DNA from: Streptomyces chumphonensis
Lineage (GTDB): Bacteria; Actinomycetota; Actinomycetes; Streptomycetales; Streptomycetaceae
DNA length: 64,000 nt
Assembly: GCF_014779715.1 (NCBI RefSeq)
Contig: NZ_JACXYU010000012.1
Coordinates: 62,001-126,000, forward strand
Reading direction: 5' to 3'
Position 1 is the stretch's first letter. Each line of letters starts with the position of its first letter. Positions 42,158 through 50,949 of this stretch are shown here, piece by piece. Both the position numbers and the translations under genes were made by a program. The notes beneath the pieces are model-generated. The model made no database searches and was not told the origin of the DNA. It saw nothing but the letters and a program-made list of their open reading frames with translations.

Positions 42158-43177
42158 TCACTCCGCCACGTCGCGCCCCATGAGCTCCCGCAGGACGTCC
42201 TCCAGCGTGATCAGTCCGACCGCCCGGCCGTCCTCGCCGATCACCGCCGCGAGGTGGGTGCCGCCGCCGCGCAGCGCACCGAGCACGTCGTCCAGCGGCG
42301 TTCCGGCCCGCACCCGGGCGATGGGCCGCAGGGCGGAGGGCGGGAACGCGGCGTCCGGCGACGGGGCGTCCAGGGCGTCCTTCACGTGCAGGTAGCCCAG
42401 CGCCCGTCCGGAGTCGTCGAGGACGGGGAAGCGCGAGTAGCCCGACTCGGCGCTCAGCCGCTCCAGTTCCTCGGCCGTGACGCCGCTCGGTGCGGTCACG
42501 ACCCGCGCCGCGGGACGCACCACCTCGGCCACCGGGCGGCGGCCGAGCTCCAGGGCGTCCCGCAGCCGTGCCGTGGCCCGGTCGCCCAGCAGCCCGGCCT
42601 CGCCGGAGTCGGCCACGATGCGGGCGAGCTCGTCGTCGGAGAACGTCGACTCCACCTCGTCGCGCGGTTCCACCCGCAGGAGTTTCAGCAGGGTGTTGGC
42701 GAACGCGTTGATGGTGAACACCACCGGACGCAGGGCCCGCGTCAGCGCGGCCAGCGGCGGGCCCAGCAGCAGCGCGGTGCGGACCGGCTCCGCCAGGGCG
42801 ATGTTCTTCGGCACCATCTCGCCGAACAGCATGTGCACGTAGGTCGCCAGGGTCAGCGCGACGACGAACGAGATCGTGTGGGTCAGCGCACCCGACAACC
42901 CGGCGGCCTCGAAGACCGGTTCGAGCAGGTGCTCGATCGCGGGCTCGGCGACGATGCCCAAGACCAGGGTCGTCAGCGTGATGCCCAGCTGGGCCGTGGC
43001 CATCAGCTGCGAGAGGTGTTCCAGCCCCCACAACACGCTCCTGGCCCGGCGGTCGCCGTCCTGGGCGCGTGGTTCGATCTGGCTGCGCCGGATGGAGACG
43101 AGGCTGAACTCGCCGCCGACGAAGAAGGCGTTGAGCAGGATCATCAGCGCGCCGACCAGGAGCTGGAGCAGTGTCAT
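42158..43177 (-). CDS. CNNM/CorC-family transporter-like protein (short)
   Basis: 339 aa. An N-terminal CNNM transmembrane domain (about 1-180, starting ILLNAFFVGGEFSLVSIRRS) with TAQLGITLTTLVLGIVAEP is followed by a CBS pair (about 215-335). It lacks the C-terminal CorC_HlyC domain. Members transport or regulate Mg2+/Co2+. ATG 43177 overlaps the stop of the longer paralogue upstream by 4 bp, so both are made together, perhaps as a heterodimer (inference). Confidence 0.88.
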   Translation of the reverse strand: MTLLQLLVGALMILLNAFFVGGEFSLVSIRRSQIEPRAQDGDRRARSVLWGLEHLSQLMATAQLGITLTTLVLGIVAEPAIEHLLEPVFEAAGLSGALTHTISFVVALTLATYVHMLFGEMVPKNIALAEPVRTALLLGPPLAALTRALRPVVFTINAFANTLLKLLRVEPRDEVESTFSDDELARIVADSGEAGLLGDRATARLRDALELGRRPVAEVVRPAARVVTAPSGVTAEELERLSAESGYSRFPVLDDSGRALGYLHVKDALDAPSPDAAFPPSALRPIARVRAGTPLDDVLGALRGGGTHLAAVIGEDGRAVGLITLEDVLRELMGRDVAE

Positions 43178-44529
43178 CCGCCGGCCTCCTCCGTCGCCGC
43201 GCGGCCCGGGCGGCGCGGCGTCATCGAGGCGGGGGCGTGCAGCCGGACGCGGGCGGCCCGCCGCCCCGCGGCGTCCGCCACCTCGAACCGCCAGCCCGCC
43301 ACCTCCACCCCGTCGCCCTCGACCGGGATACGTCCCAGCTCCGTCGCGACGAGCCCGGCGAGCGTCTCGTAGGGTCCTGCCGGCAGGCGCAGCCCGATCT
43401 CCTCCACCTGGTCGGTGCGCGTCGCCCCGTCGGCGTCGTAGACGAGGCGCCCCTGCGCGTCGGTCCCGGCCGCGGCCAGCTCCGGGGCGGCCAGCGGGTC
43501 GTGCTCGTCGCGCACCTCGCCGACGACCTCCTCCAGGATGTCCTCCAGCGTCAGGACGCCGGCCGTGCCGCCGTACTCGTCGATCACGACGGCGATGCTG
43601 CGCCGCTCCGAGAGCTGGTCGAGCAGCTGGTCGGCGGGGAGTGTCCCGGGGACGAGCAGCGGCTCGGTGAGCAGCGCGTCCAGGTGCCGCTCCGTCCGCT
43701 CGGCGGGCGGCACGGCGAGGACGTCCTTGATGTGGACGACGCCCACGACGGTGTCGAGGCTCTCGCGGTAGACGGGGAAGCGGGACAGACCGGTGGCGCG
43801 CGTGGCGGTGGTCACGTCCAGCGCCGTGGCGCGGACGTCCAGCGCGTGGACCCGCACGCGCGGCGTCATCACGTTCTCGGCGGTCAGGTCGGCGAGGCGC
43901 AGGGTGCGGACGAACAGCTCCGCCGTGTCGGCCTCCAGCACTCCTTCCTTGGCGGAGTGCCGGGCCAGCGCGACCAGCTCCTGCGAGGACCGCGCCGAGG
44001 CCAGCTCCTCCGTCGGCCGCAGCCCCATCAGGCGCAGCGTGCGGTTCGCGGTGCTGTTCAGGTGACGGATGAACGGCCGGAAGGCGGCGGAGAAGAGCCG
44101 CTGGAGGGGGCCGACCCGGCGGGCCATCGCCAGCGGCGCCGAGATCGCCCAGTTCTTCGGCACCAGTTCGCCCACGACCATCAGGACCACGGTCGACAGG
44201 GCCGTGCCCAGCACCAGCGCCGTCGAGGAAGCGGCCCGCTGGGACAGCCCCACCGCCTCCACCGGCCCGGTGAGCAGGGCGGCGATCGACGGCTCGGCGA
44301 GCATGCCGATCAGCAGACTGGTCAGCGTGATGCCCAGCTGCGCGCCGGAGAGCTGGAAGGTCAGGGAGCGGACGGCCGCCAGCGCTCCCGCCGCACCCGG
44401 CTCCCGCGCGGCCGCGGACCGCTCCAGCAGACCGCGCTCCACCGTGGTGAGGGAGAACTCCGCCGCGACGAAGACGCCGCAGGCCAGCGTCAGCAGGAAG
44501 GCCGCACCCAGAAGCAGGACTTCGGTCAT
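43174..44529 (-). CDS. CNNM/CorC-family transporter-like protein (full length)
   Basis: 451 aa from ATG 44529. CNNM membrane domain (about 1-190, GVFVAAEFSLTTVER, SGAQLGITLTSLLIG, GELVPKNWAIS), CBS pair (about 210-335, ENVMTPRVRVHALD and AVVIDEYGGTAGVLTLEDILEEVVG), then a CorC_HlyC domain (about 350-435). It is the leading gene of a two-gene operon with a shorter paralogue. Proposed role: divalent cation efflux or homeostasis. Confidence 0.9.
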   Translation of the reverse strand: MTEVLLLGAAFLLTLACGVFVAAEFSLTTVERGLLERSAAAREPGAAGALAAVRSLTFQLSGAQLGITLTSLLIGMLAEPSIAALLTGPVEAVGLSQRAASSTALVLGTALSTVVLMVVGELVPKNWAISAPLAMARRVGPLQRLFSAAFRPFIRHLNSTANRTLRLMGLRPTEELASARSSQELVALARHSAKEGVLEADTAELFVRTLRLADLTAENVMTPRVRVHALDVRATALDVTTATRATGLSRFPVYRESLDTVVGVVHIKDVLAVPPAERTERHLDALLTEPLLVPGTLPADQLLDQLSERRSIAVVIDEYGGTAGVLTLEDILEEVVGEVRDEHDPLAAPELAAAGTDAQGRLVYDADGATRTDQVEEIGLRLPAGPYETLAGLVATELGRIPVEGDGVEVAGWRFEVADAAGRRAARVRLHAPASMTPRRPGRAATEEAGG

Positions 44530-44766
44530 CGAGGCCCCCACGCCCCCTGAACACCACGGGAGGGGCACCGTGCGCGGCCCGCCGGACCGGAAGGTTCGCC
44601 CATGGCCGACGCTGCCCCCCTTCTCACCGTCGCGGGCAGGTTCTCCCAGCGTACGGGACCTCCGCGCAACGGCATCCCGGACCGTGACGGAGGCGTCGCG
44701 GCCCCTGCCCCCGTGCCGGTGAGGACGCAGCGCCGGTGAGGACGCGGCGCAGGAGCCGCCTGCGGC

Positions 44767-45477
44767 TCAGGGCTCGGCGTGCGGCGGTGCGAACCCCGTG
44801 CCGCCGAGCCCGGGAGCCAGCCAGCCGGGGGCGGCGGCCCGGAAGCGTTCCCCGTCCAGGGCTCCGGCACCGTGCGGCACCAGGCCCAGCAGAGGGGCGC
44901 CCGCCGCCTCGGGCAGGTCCGTCAGGTTGCACAGGGCCGCCAGGTCGGGGGCGGCCGGCCAGGAGCCGACCACGACGCCGGGGTGGCGCAGTCCGCGCGA
45001 GCGCAGCGCCTCGACCGTCAGGGCCGTGGCGTTCAGCGTGCCCAGCCCGGCGGGGGCGACCGGCAGCACCGGGGCGTCCAGCAGGCGGGCCGCGTCGGCG
45101 AGCGTCCCACCGTCCTCGTCGAACTGCACGAGCAGGCCCCCGGCGCCCTCGACGAGCACCAGGTCGTGGTCGGTGGACAGCTTCTCCGCCGCCTCGGCGA
45201 CGTCCGCCGGGGGTACACCGGGCCGCCCGCTCCGGCGCGCCGCCGTCCGCGGGGCCAGCGGTTCGGGGTAGCGGGCCAGCTCCACGCCGGTCACCGACGC
45301 CCCGGCGAGCCTCCGCACCTCGGCGACGTCGCCGGGCTCCCCGGGCGCCACGCCGGTCTGGGCCGGCTTCAGCACCGCGACGCTCCGGCCGGCCGTGACC
45401 GCGCAGGCGGCGAGGGCGGCCACCGTCACCGTCTTGCCGATCTCGGTGCCCGTACCGGACACGAACAGGATCCTCAC
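44767..45477 (-). CDS. bioD: Dethiobiotin synthetase
   Basis: 236 aa. ATP-dependent carboxylation and ring closure of 7,8-diaminopelargonate to dethiobiotin. P-loop GTGTEIGKTVT at residues about 8-18, PAQTG substrate loop, and VEGAGGLL. GTG 45477 overlaps the bioA stop as GTGA. It is the last gene of bioB-bioA-bioD. In the following gap (44530-44766) a 17-bp period direct repeat (44715-44745) and a short hairpin overlapping the stop codon are the only features seen. Confidence 0.93.
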   Translation of the reverse strand: MRILFVSGTGTEIGKTVTVAALAACAVTAGRSVAVLKPAQTGVAPGEPGDVAEVRRLAGASVTGVELARYPEPLAPRTAARRSGRPGVPPADVAEAAEKLSTDHDLVLVEGAGGLLVQFDEDGGTLADAARLLDAPVLPVAPAGLGTLNATALTVEALRSRGLRHPGVVVGSWPAAPDLAALCNLTDLPEAAGAPLLGLVPHGAGALDGERFRAAAPGWLAPGLGGTGFAPPHAEP

Positions 45478-46787
45478 GCGCCGACCCCCGCCCGCGCCGC
45501 CGCGCACACGGCCGCACCGATGCGGGCGACGTCCTCGTCACCGGTGACGTAGGGCGGCATCGTGTAGACCATGTCGCGAAACGGCCGCAGCCAGACGCCG
45601 TGCCCGACCGCGGCCCGCGTCGCCGCCGCCACGTCCACCTCCCGGTCCAGCTGCACGACGCCGATCGCGCCCAGGACACGGACGTCCCGCACGCCGGGCG
45701 CGCCCTCGGCCGCCGCGAGCCCCTCCCGCAGCCCGGCCCCGATGCGCTTCACCTCGCCGGCCCAGTCCTGGGAGAGCAGCAGGCCGATCGAGGCGTCGGC
45801 CACGGCGGCGGCCAGCGGGTTGGCCATGAACGTCGGGCCGTGGGCCAGTACCGGAACCTCGCCCTCGGAGATGCCGCGCGCCACCTCGGTGGAGCACAGC
45901 GTCGCCGCCATCGTCAGGTAGCCGCCGGTCAGAGCCTTGCCGACGCACAGCACGTCGGGGCTGATCCCGGCGTGCTCGGACGCGAAGAAGGTCCCCGTCC
46001 GGCCGAAGCCGGTGGCGATCTCGTCGAGGATCAGCAGCACGCCGTGCTCGTCGCACGCCTCGCGCAGCACGCGCAGGTACGCGGGGGAGTGGAAGCGCAT
46101 GCCGCCCGCGCCCTGCACCACGGGTTCGACGATGACGGCCGCCAGTTCGTCGGCGTGCTCGGCCACCAGCGCACGCAGCCGCCCGGCGTACTCCGGGTCC
46201 GGCGCGGCGTCGAAACCGGGCGGCGGCGCCGGGGCGAAGACCTGTCGGGGCAGCAGACCCGACCACAGGTGGTGCATGCCGCCGTCCGGATCGCACACCG
46301 ACATCGGAGTCCAGGTGTCACCGTGGTACCCGCCCCGCCAGGTCAGCAGCCGCCGCTTGGCGGGCCGTCCGACCGAACGCCAGTACTGCAGGCACATCTT
46401 GACGGCCACCTCGACCGACACCGATCCGGAGTCGGCCAGGAAGACGTGCTCCAGGCCCTCCGGCGTGACGTCGACGAGCCGCTTGGCCAGCCGCACGGCG
46501 GGCTCGTGGGTGAGCCCGCCGAACATCACGTGACTGACCCGGTCCAGCTGCCCGCGGGCGGCCTCGTTGAGCACCGGGTGGTTGTAGCCGTGGACGGCCG
46601 ACCACCACGACGACATGCCGTCCACCAGCTCGCGGTGCCCGGCCACCGGCTCGGCCAACCGCAGCCGCACCCCGGCCGCGGACTCGACGGCCAGCGGCGC
46701 CTCGCGGCCGGGCATCGGACCGTACGGGTGCCACACGTGCCGCCGGTCCAGGGCCAGCAGCCGGTCGGGGGTGAGCGGCTCAGGCAT
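45474..46787 (-). CDS. bioA: Adenosylmethionine-8-amino-7-oxononanoate aminotransferase
   Basis: 437 aa. PLP class III aminotransferase that makes 7,8-diaminopelargonate using SAM as amino donor. Family features are HVWHPYGPM near the N-terminus, DGMSSWWSAVHGYNHP, DEIATGFGRTG with the PLP Asp and LCVGKALTGGYLTM with the Schiff-base Lys. ATG 46787 lies 8 bp inside the 3' end of bioB, so translation is coupled. Confidence 0.95.
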   Translation of the reverse strand: MPEPLTPDRLLALDRRHVWHPYGPMPGREAPLAVESAAGVRLRLAEPVAGHRELVDGMSSWWSAVHGYNHPVLNEAARGQLDRVSHVMFGGLTHEPAVRLAKRLVDVTPEGLEHVFLADSGSVSVEVAVKMCLQYWRSVGRPAKRRLLTWRGGYHGDTWTPMSVCDPDGGMHHLWSGLLPRQVFAPAPPPGFDAAPDPEYAGRLRALVAEHADELAAVIVEPVVQGAGGMRFHSPAYLRVLREACDEHGVLLILDEIATGFGRTGTFFASEHAGISPDVLCVGKALTGGYLTMAATLCSTEVARGISEGEVPVLAHGPTFMANPLAAAVADASIGLLLSQDWAGEVKRIGAGLREGLAAAEGAPGVRDVRVLGAIGVVQLDREVDVAAATRAAVGHGVWLRPFRDMVYTMPPYVTGDEDVARIGAAVCAAARAGVGA

Positions 46788-48003
46788 TGGGCGGCAGGTC
46801 GGTCCCGGCACCCCGGCGCCGGACCGCCACGAGGTCGGTGCGCGCGTCACCGGCGCCCGCCGCGCCGGCGGCCTCCGCCGCCACCGCGACCGCCTCGTCA
46901 CCGGTCGCGGCGAGCCGCGCGGGCGGCTCCTCGGACGCGGAGTCGCCGCAGGGCGCGCACCCTCCGCCGGAACCGCAGCCGCCGGCCGCGAGCGCGTCGG
47001 CACGGTGCTCGGGCAGCGTCGTGGTGCCGCTGCCCTCCACCTCGAAGCCCGCGTCCGCGATCATGTCGAGGTCGGCCTTGCCCGCCTGGCCCTCGCTGGT
47101 CAGGTAGTCGCCCAGGAAGATCGAGTTCGCCAGGTGCAGGGCGAGCGGCTGGAGTGAGCGCAGGTGCACCTCACGTCCGGCGGCCAGCCGTACCTCGACG
47201 TCCGGGCACACGAACCGCACCATGGCCAGGATGCGCAGCACCCGCTGCGGCGTGAGGTGCCACTCCTTGGCCAGCGGCGTCCCCTCGAAGGGGATGAGGA
47301 AGTTCACCGGGACCGAGTCGGGGTCCAGCTCCCGCAGGGAGAAGACGACGTCCACCAGGTCGGCGTCGCTCTCGCCCATGCCCGCGATGAGCCCGGAACA
47401 GGCCGACAGGCCCGCGGCCTGCGCCTGCTGCACCGTGGAGACGCGGTCGGCGTAGGTGTGGGTCGTGGTGATGTCCGCGTAGGTGGCCTCGGAGGTGTTG
47501 AGGTTGTGGTTGTAGGCGTCCGCGCCCGCCTCCCGCAGCCGGTCGGCCTGACCGTCGGAGAGCAGGCCCAGACAGGCGCACACCTCCACGCCCTCGTGCT
47601 GCTCCTTGATGGCGGCGATGGTCTCCGACACCCGGTCCACGTCGCGGTCGGTGGGACCGCGCCCACTGGCCACCAGGCACACCCGTTTGGCGCCCCCGGC
47701 GAGCCCCGCCTGCGCGGCGGCCGCGGCCTGGTCCGGCTTGAGCCAGGTGTACTTGAGGATCTCGGCCTTCGACCCCAGCCGCTGCGAGCAGTACGAGCAG
47801 TCCTCCGGGCACAGCCCCGACTTCAGGTTCACCAGGTAGTTGAGCTTCACCCGCCGCCCGAACCAGTGGCGGCGGACTTTGCCCGCCGCGGCCACCACAT
47901 CGAGCAGTTCGTCGTCTGAGGTCGCCAGCACGGCGAGCGCTTCCCCGCGCGTCGGCAGCTCGCGCCGCAGCCCCTTGTCCACCAGCGTGTTCAGCAGGTC
48001 CAT
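46780..48003 (-). CDS. bioB: Biotin synthase
   Basis: 407 aa radical-SAM enzyme that inserts sulfur into dethiobiotin. The [4Fe-4S] cysteines are Cys65, Cys69 and Cys72 in CPEDCSYC. The core ends near 330 and a C-terminal extension follows that is Gly/Cys-rich (CGSGGGCAPCGD) and then Ala-rich; such Cys-containing tails occur in actinomycete BioB. ATG 48003 is chosen over ATG 48012 because GAGGA is 8 nt before it. First gene of bioBAD, divergent from bioF. Confidence 0.95.
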   Translation of the reverse strand: MDLLNTLVDKGLRRELPTRGEALAVLATSDDELLDVVAAAGKVRRHWFGRRVKLNYLVNLKSGLCPEDCSYCSQRLGSKAEILKYTWLKPDQAAAAAQAGLAGGAKRVCLVASGRGPTDRDVDRVSETIAAIKEQHEGVEVCACLGLLSDGQADRLREAGADAYNHNLNTSEATYADITTTHTYADRVSTVQQAQAAGLSACSGLIAGMGESDADLVDVVFSLRELDPDSVPVNFLIPFEGTPLAKEWHLTPQRVLRILAMVRFVCPDVEVRLAAGREVHLRSLQPLALHLANSIFLGDYLTSEGQAGKADLDMIADAGFEVEGSGTTTLPEHRADALAAGGCGSGGGCAPCGDSASEEPPARLAATGDEAVAVAAEAAGAAGAGDARTDLVAVRRRGAGTDLPPNA

Positions 48004-48072
48004 GGCGCGCATCCTCGCTCACCGACAAGCCCCGGGCCAAGGCGGGATGGCACAACGGCGGCCGATCGGGGT

Positions 48073-48088
48073 GTGTGGATTGCCACAC
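48073..48088. promoter_or_regulatory. Palindrome GTGTGG-ATTG-CCACAC between bioB and bioF
   Basis: Perfect 6-bp arms with a 4-bp spacer near the middle of the 146-bp divergent region. Candidate operator for a biotin repressor acting on both transcripts. Confidence 0.5.
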
Positions 48089-48110
48089 GGTGCGCCGGGC
48101 CCGGTCCGGT

Positions 48111-48128
48111 TAGGTTCGGGTGAACCGA
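48111..48128. promoter_or_regulatory. Palindrome GGTTC-GGGT-GAACC before bioF
   Basis: Perfect 5-bp arms with a 4-bp spacer (48113-48126) and an outer T/A match, ending 22 bp before ATG 48150. The GTTC/GAAC halves resemble actinobacterial BioQ half-sites, but here they point outward-inward in the opposite order to the published TGAAC-GTTA arrangement. Confidence 0.45.
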
Positions 48129-48149
48129 CGAACCGAGGAGCGCCCGACC

Positions 48150-49295
48150 ATGGCAGAAGACCCGTTCGGCTGGCTCGACGCGGCACGCGAGCAGCGGGCG
48201 GACGCCGGTCTCGTCCGGCGGCTGCGGCCCCGCGCCGCCGACGACCCGCTGCTGGATCTGGCCGGGAACGACTACCTGGGGCTGGCCCGGGACCCCCGCG
48301 TCACGACGGCCGCGGGCGATGCCGCCCGCCGGTGGGGCGCGGGTGCCACGGGCTCGCGGCTCGTGACCGGATCGACCGGCCTGCACGCGGAGCTTGAGGC
48401 GGAGCTGGCCGCCTTCTGCGGGTTCGAGTCGGCTCTCGTCCTGTCCTCCGGCTACGCGGCGAACCTCGCCGCCGTCACCGCGCTCGCGCCCCGGCAGGCG
48501 CGCGTCGTGTCCGACGCCGACAACCACGCCTCCCTCATCGACGGATGCCGGCTCGCCCGCGCCGAGACGGTCGTCGTCCCGCACGCCGACCCCGGTGCGA
48601 CGGCCAAGGCGCTCGCCGGACACCCGGGCCCGGCTCTGGCCGTCACCGACGCGGTGTTCTCGGTGGACGGCGACGCCGCGCCGCTGGGCGAACTGCACGG
48701 CGTGTGCCGTCGGGCGGGCGCGGCCCTCCTCGTCGACGACGCGCACGGGCTCGGCGTCCTCGGCCGCGGGGGGCGGGGCACGCTCGACGCGGCGGGGCTC
48801 GCGGGCCGCGAGGACGTGGTCGCCACGGTCACCCTGTCGAAGTCCTTCGGCAGCCAGGGGGGAGCGGTCCTGGCCCCCGCACGTGTCGTCGAGCATCTGG
48901 TCAACACCGCGCGCACGTTCATCTTCGACACCGGGCTCGCACCCGCCGCCGCCGGCGCGGCGCTGGCCGCGCTGCGCGTCCTGCGGGCGGAGCCGGAGCG
49001 CGCCGAGCGGGTGCGCGGCATCGCCCTCGCCCTGCACCGGGGCCTGACGTCGGCCGGTCTGAGCGCCGCGCGTCCGGACGCGGCCGTCGTCTCGGTGCGG
49101 GCACCCTCCCCGCAGGCCGCGCTGCGCTGGGCCGCGGACTGCCGGGCCGCCGGGTTGGCCGTGGGCTGCTTCCGTCCGCCCTCGGTGCCCGACGGCGTCT
49201 CCCGGCTCCGGCTCACCGCGCGCGCCGACCTCACCGACGCCCAGGTGACCCGGGCGCTGCGCACGATCGTCTCGCTGGCCCCTCAGGGCGCCTGA
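48150..49295 (+). CDS. bioF: 8-amino-7-oxononanoate synthase
   Basis: 381 aa from ATG 48150, with GAGGAG at 48135-48140. PLP alpha-oxoamine synthase joining pimeloyl thioester and L-alanine, the first committed step of biotin ring formation. Visible are LAGNDYLGL, GSRLVTGSTGLH, DDAHGLGVLG with the PLP Asp and TLSKSFGSQGG with the Schiff-base Lys. With bioB, bioA and bioD it completes the late biotin pathway. Its last 13 bp overlap the convergent DUF6328 gene. Confidence 0.95.
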   Translation: MAEDPFGWLDAAREQRADAGLVRRLRPRAADDPLLDLAGNDYLGLARDPRVTTAAGDAARRWGAGATGSRLVTGSTGLHAELEAELAAFCGFESALVLSSGYAANLAAVTALAPRQARVVSDADNHASLIDGCRLARAETVVVPHADPGATAKALAGHPGPALAVTDAVFSVDGDAAPLGELHGVCRRAGAALLVDDAHGLGVLGRGGRGTLDAAGLAGREDVVATVTLSKSFGSQGGAVLAPARVVEHLVNTARTFIFDTGLAPAAAGAALAALRVLRAEPERAERVRGIALALHRGLTSAGLSAARPDAAVVSVRAPSPQAALRWAADCRAAGLAVGCFRPPSVPDGVSRLRLTARADLTDAQVTRALRTIVSLAPQGA

Positions 49296-49783
49296 GAGCC
49301 CCGGCGGGTGCGCGCGTGCGCACGCCGCACCTGCCAGGGGAGCACGGCCCACAGGGCCACGCACGCCGTGAACGTCGCCGCACCGGCGACGATCCCGACG
49401 CCCCGGCCCAGCACGAAGTCGACGACGAGCAGGACGGCTCCGGTGAGGGACAGTCCGAGCACGGCGAGCCCCGCCGCCGCCAGTCGCGCGGAGACCTCCA
49501 CGACCCGCCGCTTCGCCCCGCGGCGGAACAGCACCCGGTGCACGACGGCCGGCGTGGTGAACAGCAGGGCGCTCAGCGCGCTCAGCAGCAGCGTGGTGAC
49601 GTAGGTGCCGCGCTGGACGTCGTCGAGCTCAGGGAAGCGCGGGGTGAAGGCCAGCGTGAGCAGGAAGGCGAACAGGATCTGTACGCCGGTCTGGATGACG
49701 CGCAGCTCCTGCAGCAGCTCCGCGAAGTTGCGGTCGTCGCGCTCCAGCGGCGTCTCGTGGCGATCCGGACGGTACGCCTCCAT
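49283..49783 (-). CDS. DUF6328 membrane protein
   Basis: 166 aa from ATG 49783; GTG 49789 is possible. Charged N-terminus (HETPLERDDRNFAELLQELRV) then four hydrophobic segments, the third near VLGLSLTGAVLLVVDFVLG. It matches the small DUF6328 membrane family common in Streptomyces. Function unknown. It lies 28 bp downstream of the efflux-type membrane protein on the same strand, so they may be co-transcribed. Confidence 0.8.
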   Translation of the reverse strand: MEAYRPDRHETPLERDDRNFAELLQELRVIQTGVQILFAFLLTLAFTPRFPELDDVQRGTYVTTLLLSALSALLFTTPAVVHRVLFRRGAKRRVVEVSARLAAAGLAVLGLSLTGAVLLVVDFVLGRGVGIVAGAATFTACVALWAVLPWQVRRAHARTRRGSQAP

Positions 49784-49811
49784 GCTCACCGACTGACCCC
49801 TGTGGCCCGCT

Positions 49812-50849
49812 TTACTCCTCCTGCTTCGACCTGGGGCGGGCCGTCTCCCGGTGACGCCACCGCCCGCCCAGCACCACGGCCGTGAGGCCCAGCAGGGCCC
49901 ACGCGGACAGCACGAGGGCGGGAGCGGTGGCGGCGGTCCCGAAGTACGAGACCGAGCGCAGCAGCTCACCGGAGGCACCCGGCGGGAGCAGCCCACCGAT
50001 CCACGCGACCGCGGAGGGCAGCAGCTCGGGCGCGGAGGTGACCCCGGAGAAGGGGTTGCCGAGCAGGACGAGGACGAAGGCCGCGAGGCCCAGGCCCCGG
50101 GTGCCCAGCACGGCGGCGGTGCCCGCCGCGGCGGCCGCGACGGCCAGGACCGTCAGCCCCAGGACTCCGGCCTCGGCCCACCAGTCGCCGGTCAGCACGC
50201 CGAGCCAGCTGTGCTGGACGGCGGCGGCCGTGAGCCCGACGAGGGCGGCGGCCGCCGTCAGCGCACCGGCGGCGCGGCCCCCGGTGAGGCCGAGGAGGGT
50301 GACGAGCGCGGCGGCGGCCACACCGGTCAGGGCGAGCGGGAGGGCACCCGCCGCGAAGGCCGCTCCGCGCGGGTCCGTCTCCGGCAGCGGCACGACGTCC
50401 GTGGTCCGCACCTCGGTCCCCGGCGGCGCCTGCGCGGCGACCGTCCGCTCCAGCAGCTGCGCCACGGCGGGACTCGCGGCCGAGGCGGTCAGCAGCTCCG
50501 TCCCGCGGGGGGACGCGATCAGGGCCCCGTAGACCTCACGGTCCTGGACGGCGGCCCGCGCCGCCTCGGCGTCCTGGTAGCGGTGCACGTCGAAGGCGTC
50601 CTCGGCGGGGCCGGTGGTGAGCCGTTCCGCGACGGGAGCGCCCGCCGGGGCGACGAGTCCGATCGGCAGGTCGCGGGGGGCCGTCCGGGCCGCCGGCCAG
50701 GCGAAGGCCCACAGGGCCAGCGCGGCGATCAGCGGGGCCGCGACGAGGACGGCGACCAGGCGTCGCCTGGTGCCGCCGTCCGGTCCCCGGCCGTCGCGGG
50801 CCGCCGCCTCGGTCGCCTCCGGGGGTGGGGTGGTGCGCGTCGTGGTCAT
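49812..50849 (-). CDS. ABC-2/YhgE-Pip-like membrane protein
   Basis: 345 aa from ATG 50849 after GGAGG. Layout: Cytoplasmic N-terminus, one membrane helix (about 30-52), an extracellular domain of about 120 residues (IGLVAPAGAPVAERL, YGALIASPRGTELLTASAASP), then five C-terminal helices. This is the ABC-2/YhgE-Pip (ESX secretion-like) layout. It has no ATPase partner here. A divergent TetR gene and a duplicated operator suggest inducible expression, as for an efflux function (inference). Confidence 0.78.
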   Translation of the reverse strand: MTTTRTTPPPEATEAAARDGRGPDGGTRRRLVAVLVAAPLIAALALWAFAWPAARTAPRDLPIGLVAPAGAPVAERLTTGPAEDAFDVHRYQDAEAARAAVQDREVYGALIASPRGTELLTASAASPAVAQLLERTVAAQAPPGTEVRTTDVVPLPETDPRGAAFAAGALPLALTGVAAAALVTLLGLTGGRAAGALTAAAALVGLTAAAVQHSWLGVLTGDWWAEAGVLGLTVLAVAAAAAGTAAVLGTRGLGLAAFVLVLLGNPFSGVTSAPELLPSAVAWIGGLLPPGASGELLRSVSYFGTAATAPALVLSAWALLGLTAVVLGGRWRHRETARPRSKQEE

Positions 50850-50864
50850 CGTCGGGCCTCCAAA

Positions 50865-50887
50865 AAGAAGGATCGTTCGTTTTAGTG
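50865..50887. promoter_or_regulatory. TetR operator copy 1
   Basis: 23-bp element containing GATCGTTCGTTTTAGTG, identical at 22 of 23 positions to copy 2 (50920-50942), 55 bp apart in the same orientation. It lies 16 bp upstream of the membrane protein start, next to its ribosome-binding site. Confidence 0.7.
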
Positions 50888-50914
50888 AGTCCAGCGTTGC
50901 GCCGCCTCCGGCTC

Positions 50915-50943
50915 TTGTCAAGAAGGAACGTTCGTTTTAGTGT
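50915..50943 (+). promoter_or_regulatory. TetR promoter, apparently leaderless, with operator copy 2
   Basis: TTGTCA (50915-50920) and TAGTGT (50938-50943) with a 17-nt spacer. The expected start of transcription, 6-7 nt further, coincides with the A of ATG 50950, and no Shine-Dalgarno is present. Operator copy 2 (50920-50942), with palindromic core GAACGTTC, fills the spacer exactly. Confidence 0.65.
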
Positions 50944-50949
50944 GCCGCC

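Noticed and set aside
44715..44745. Direct repeat as an attachment site
   Set aside because: Only two 14-bp copies at 17-bp period in a non-tRNA context, with no integrase; a simple local duplication is likelier.
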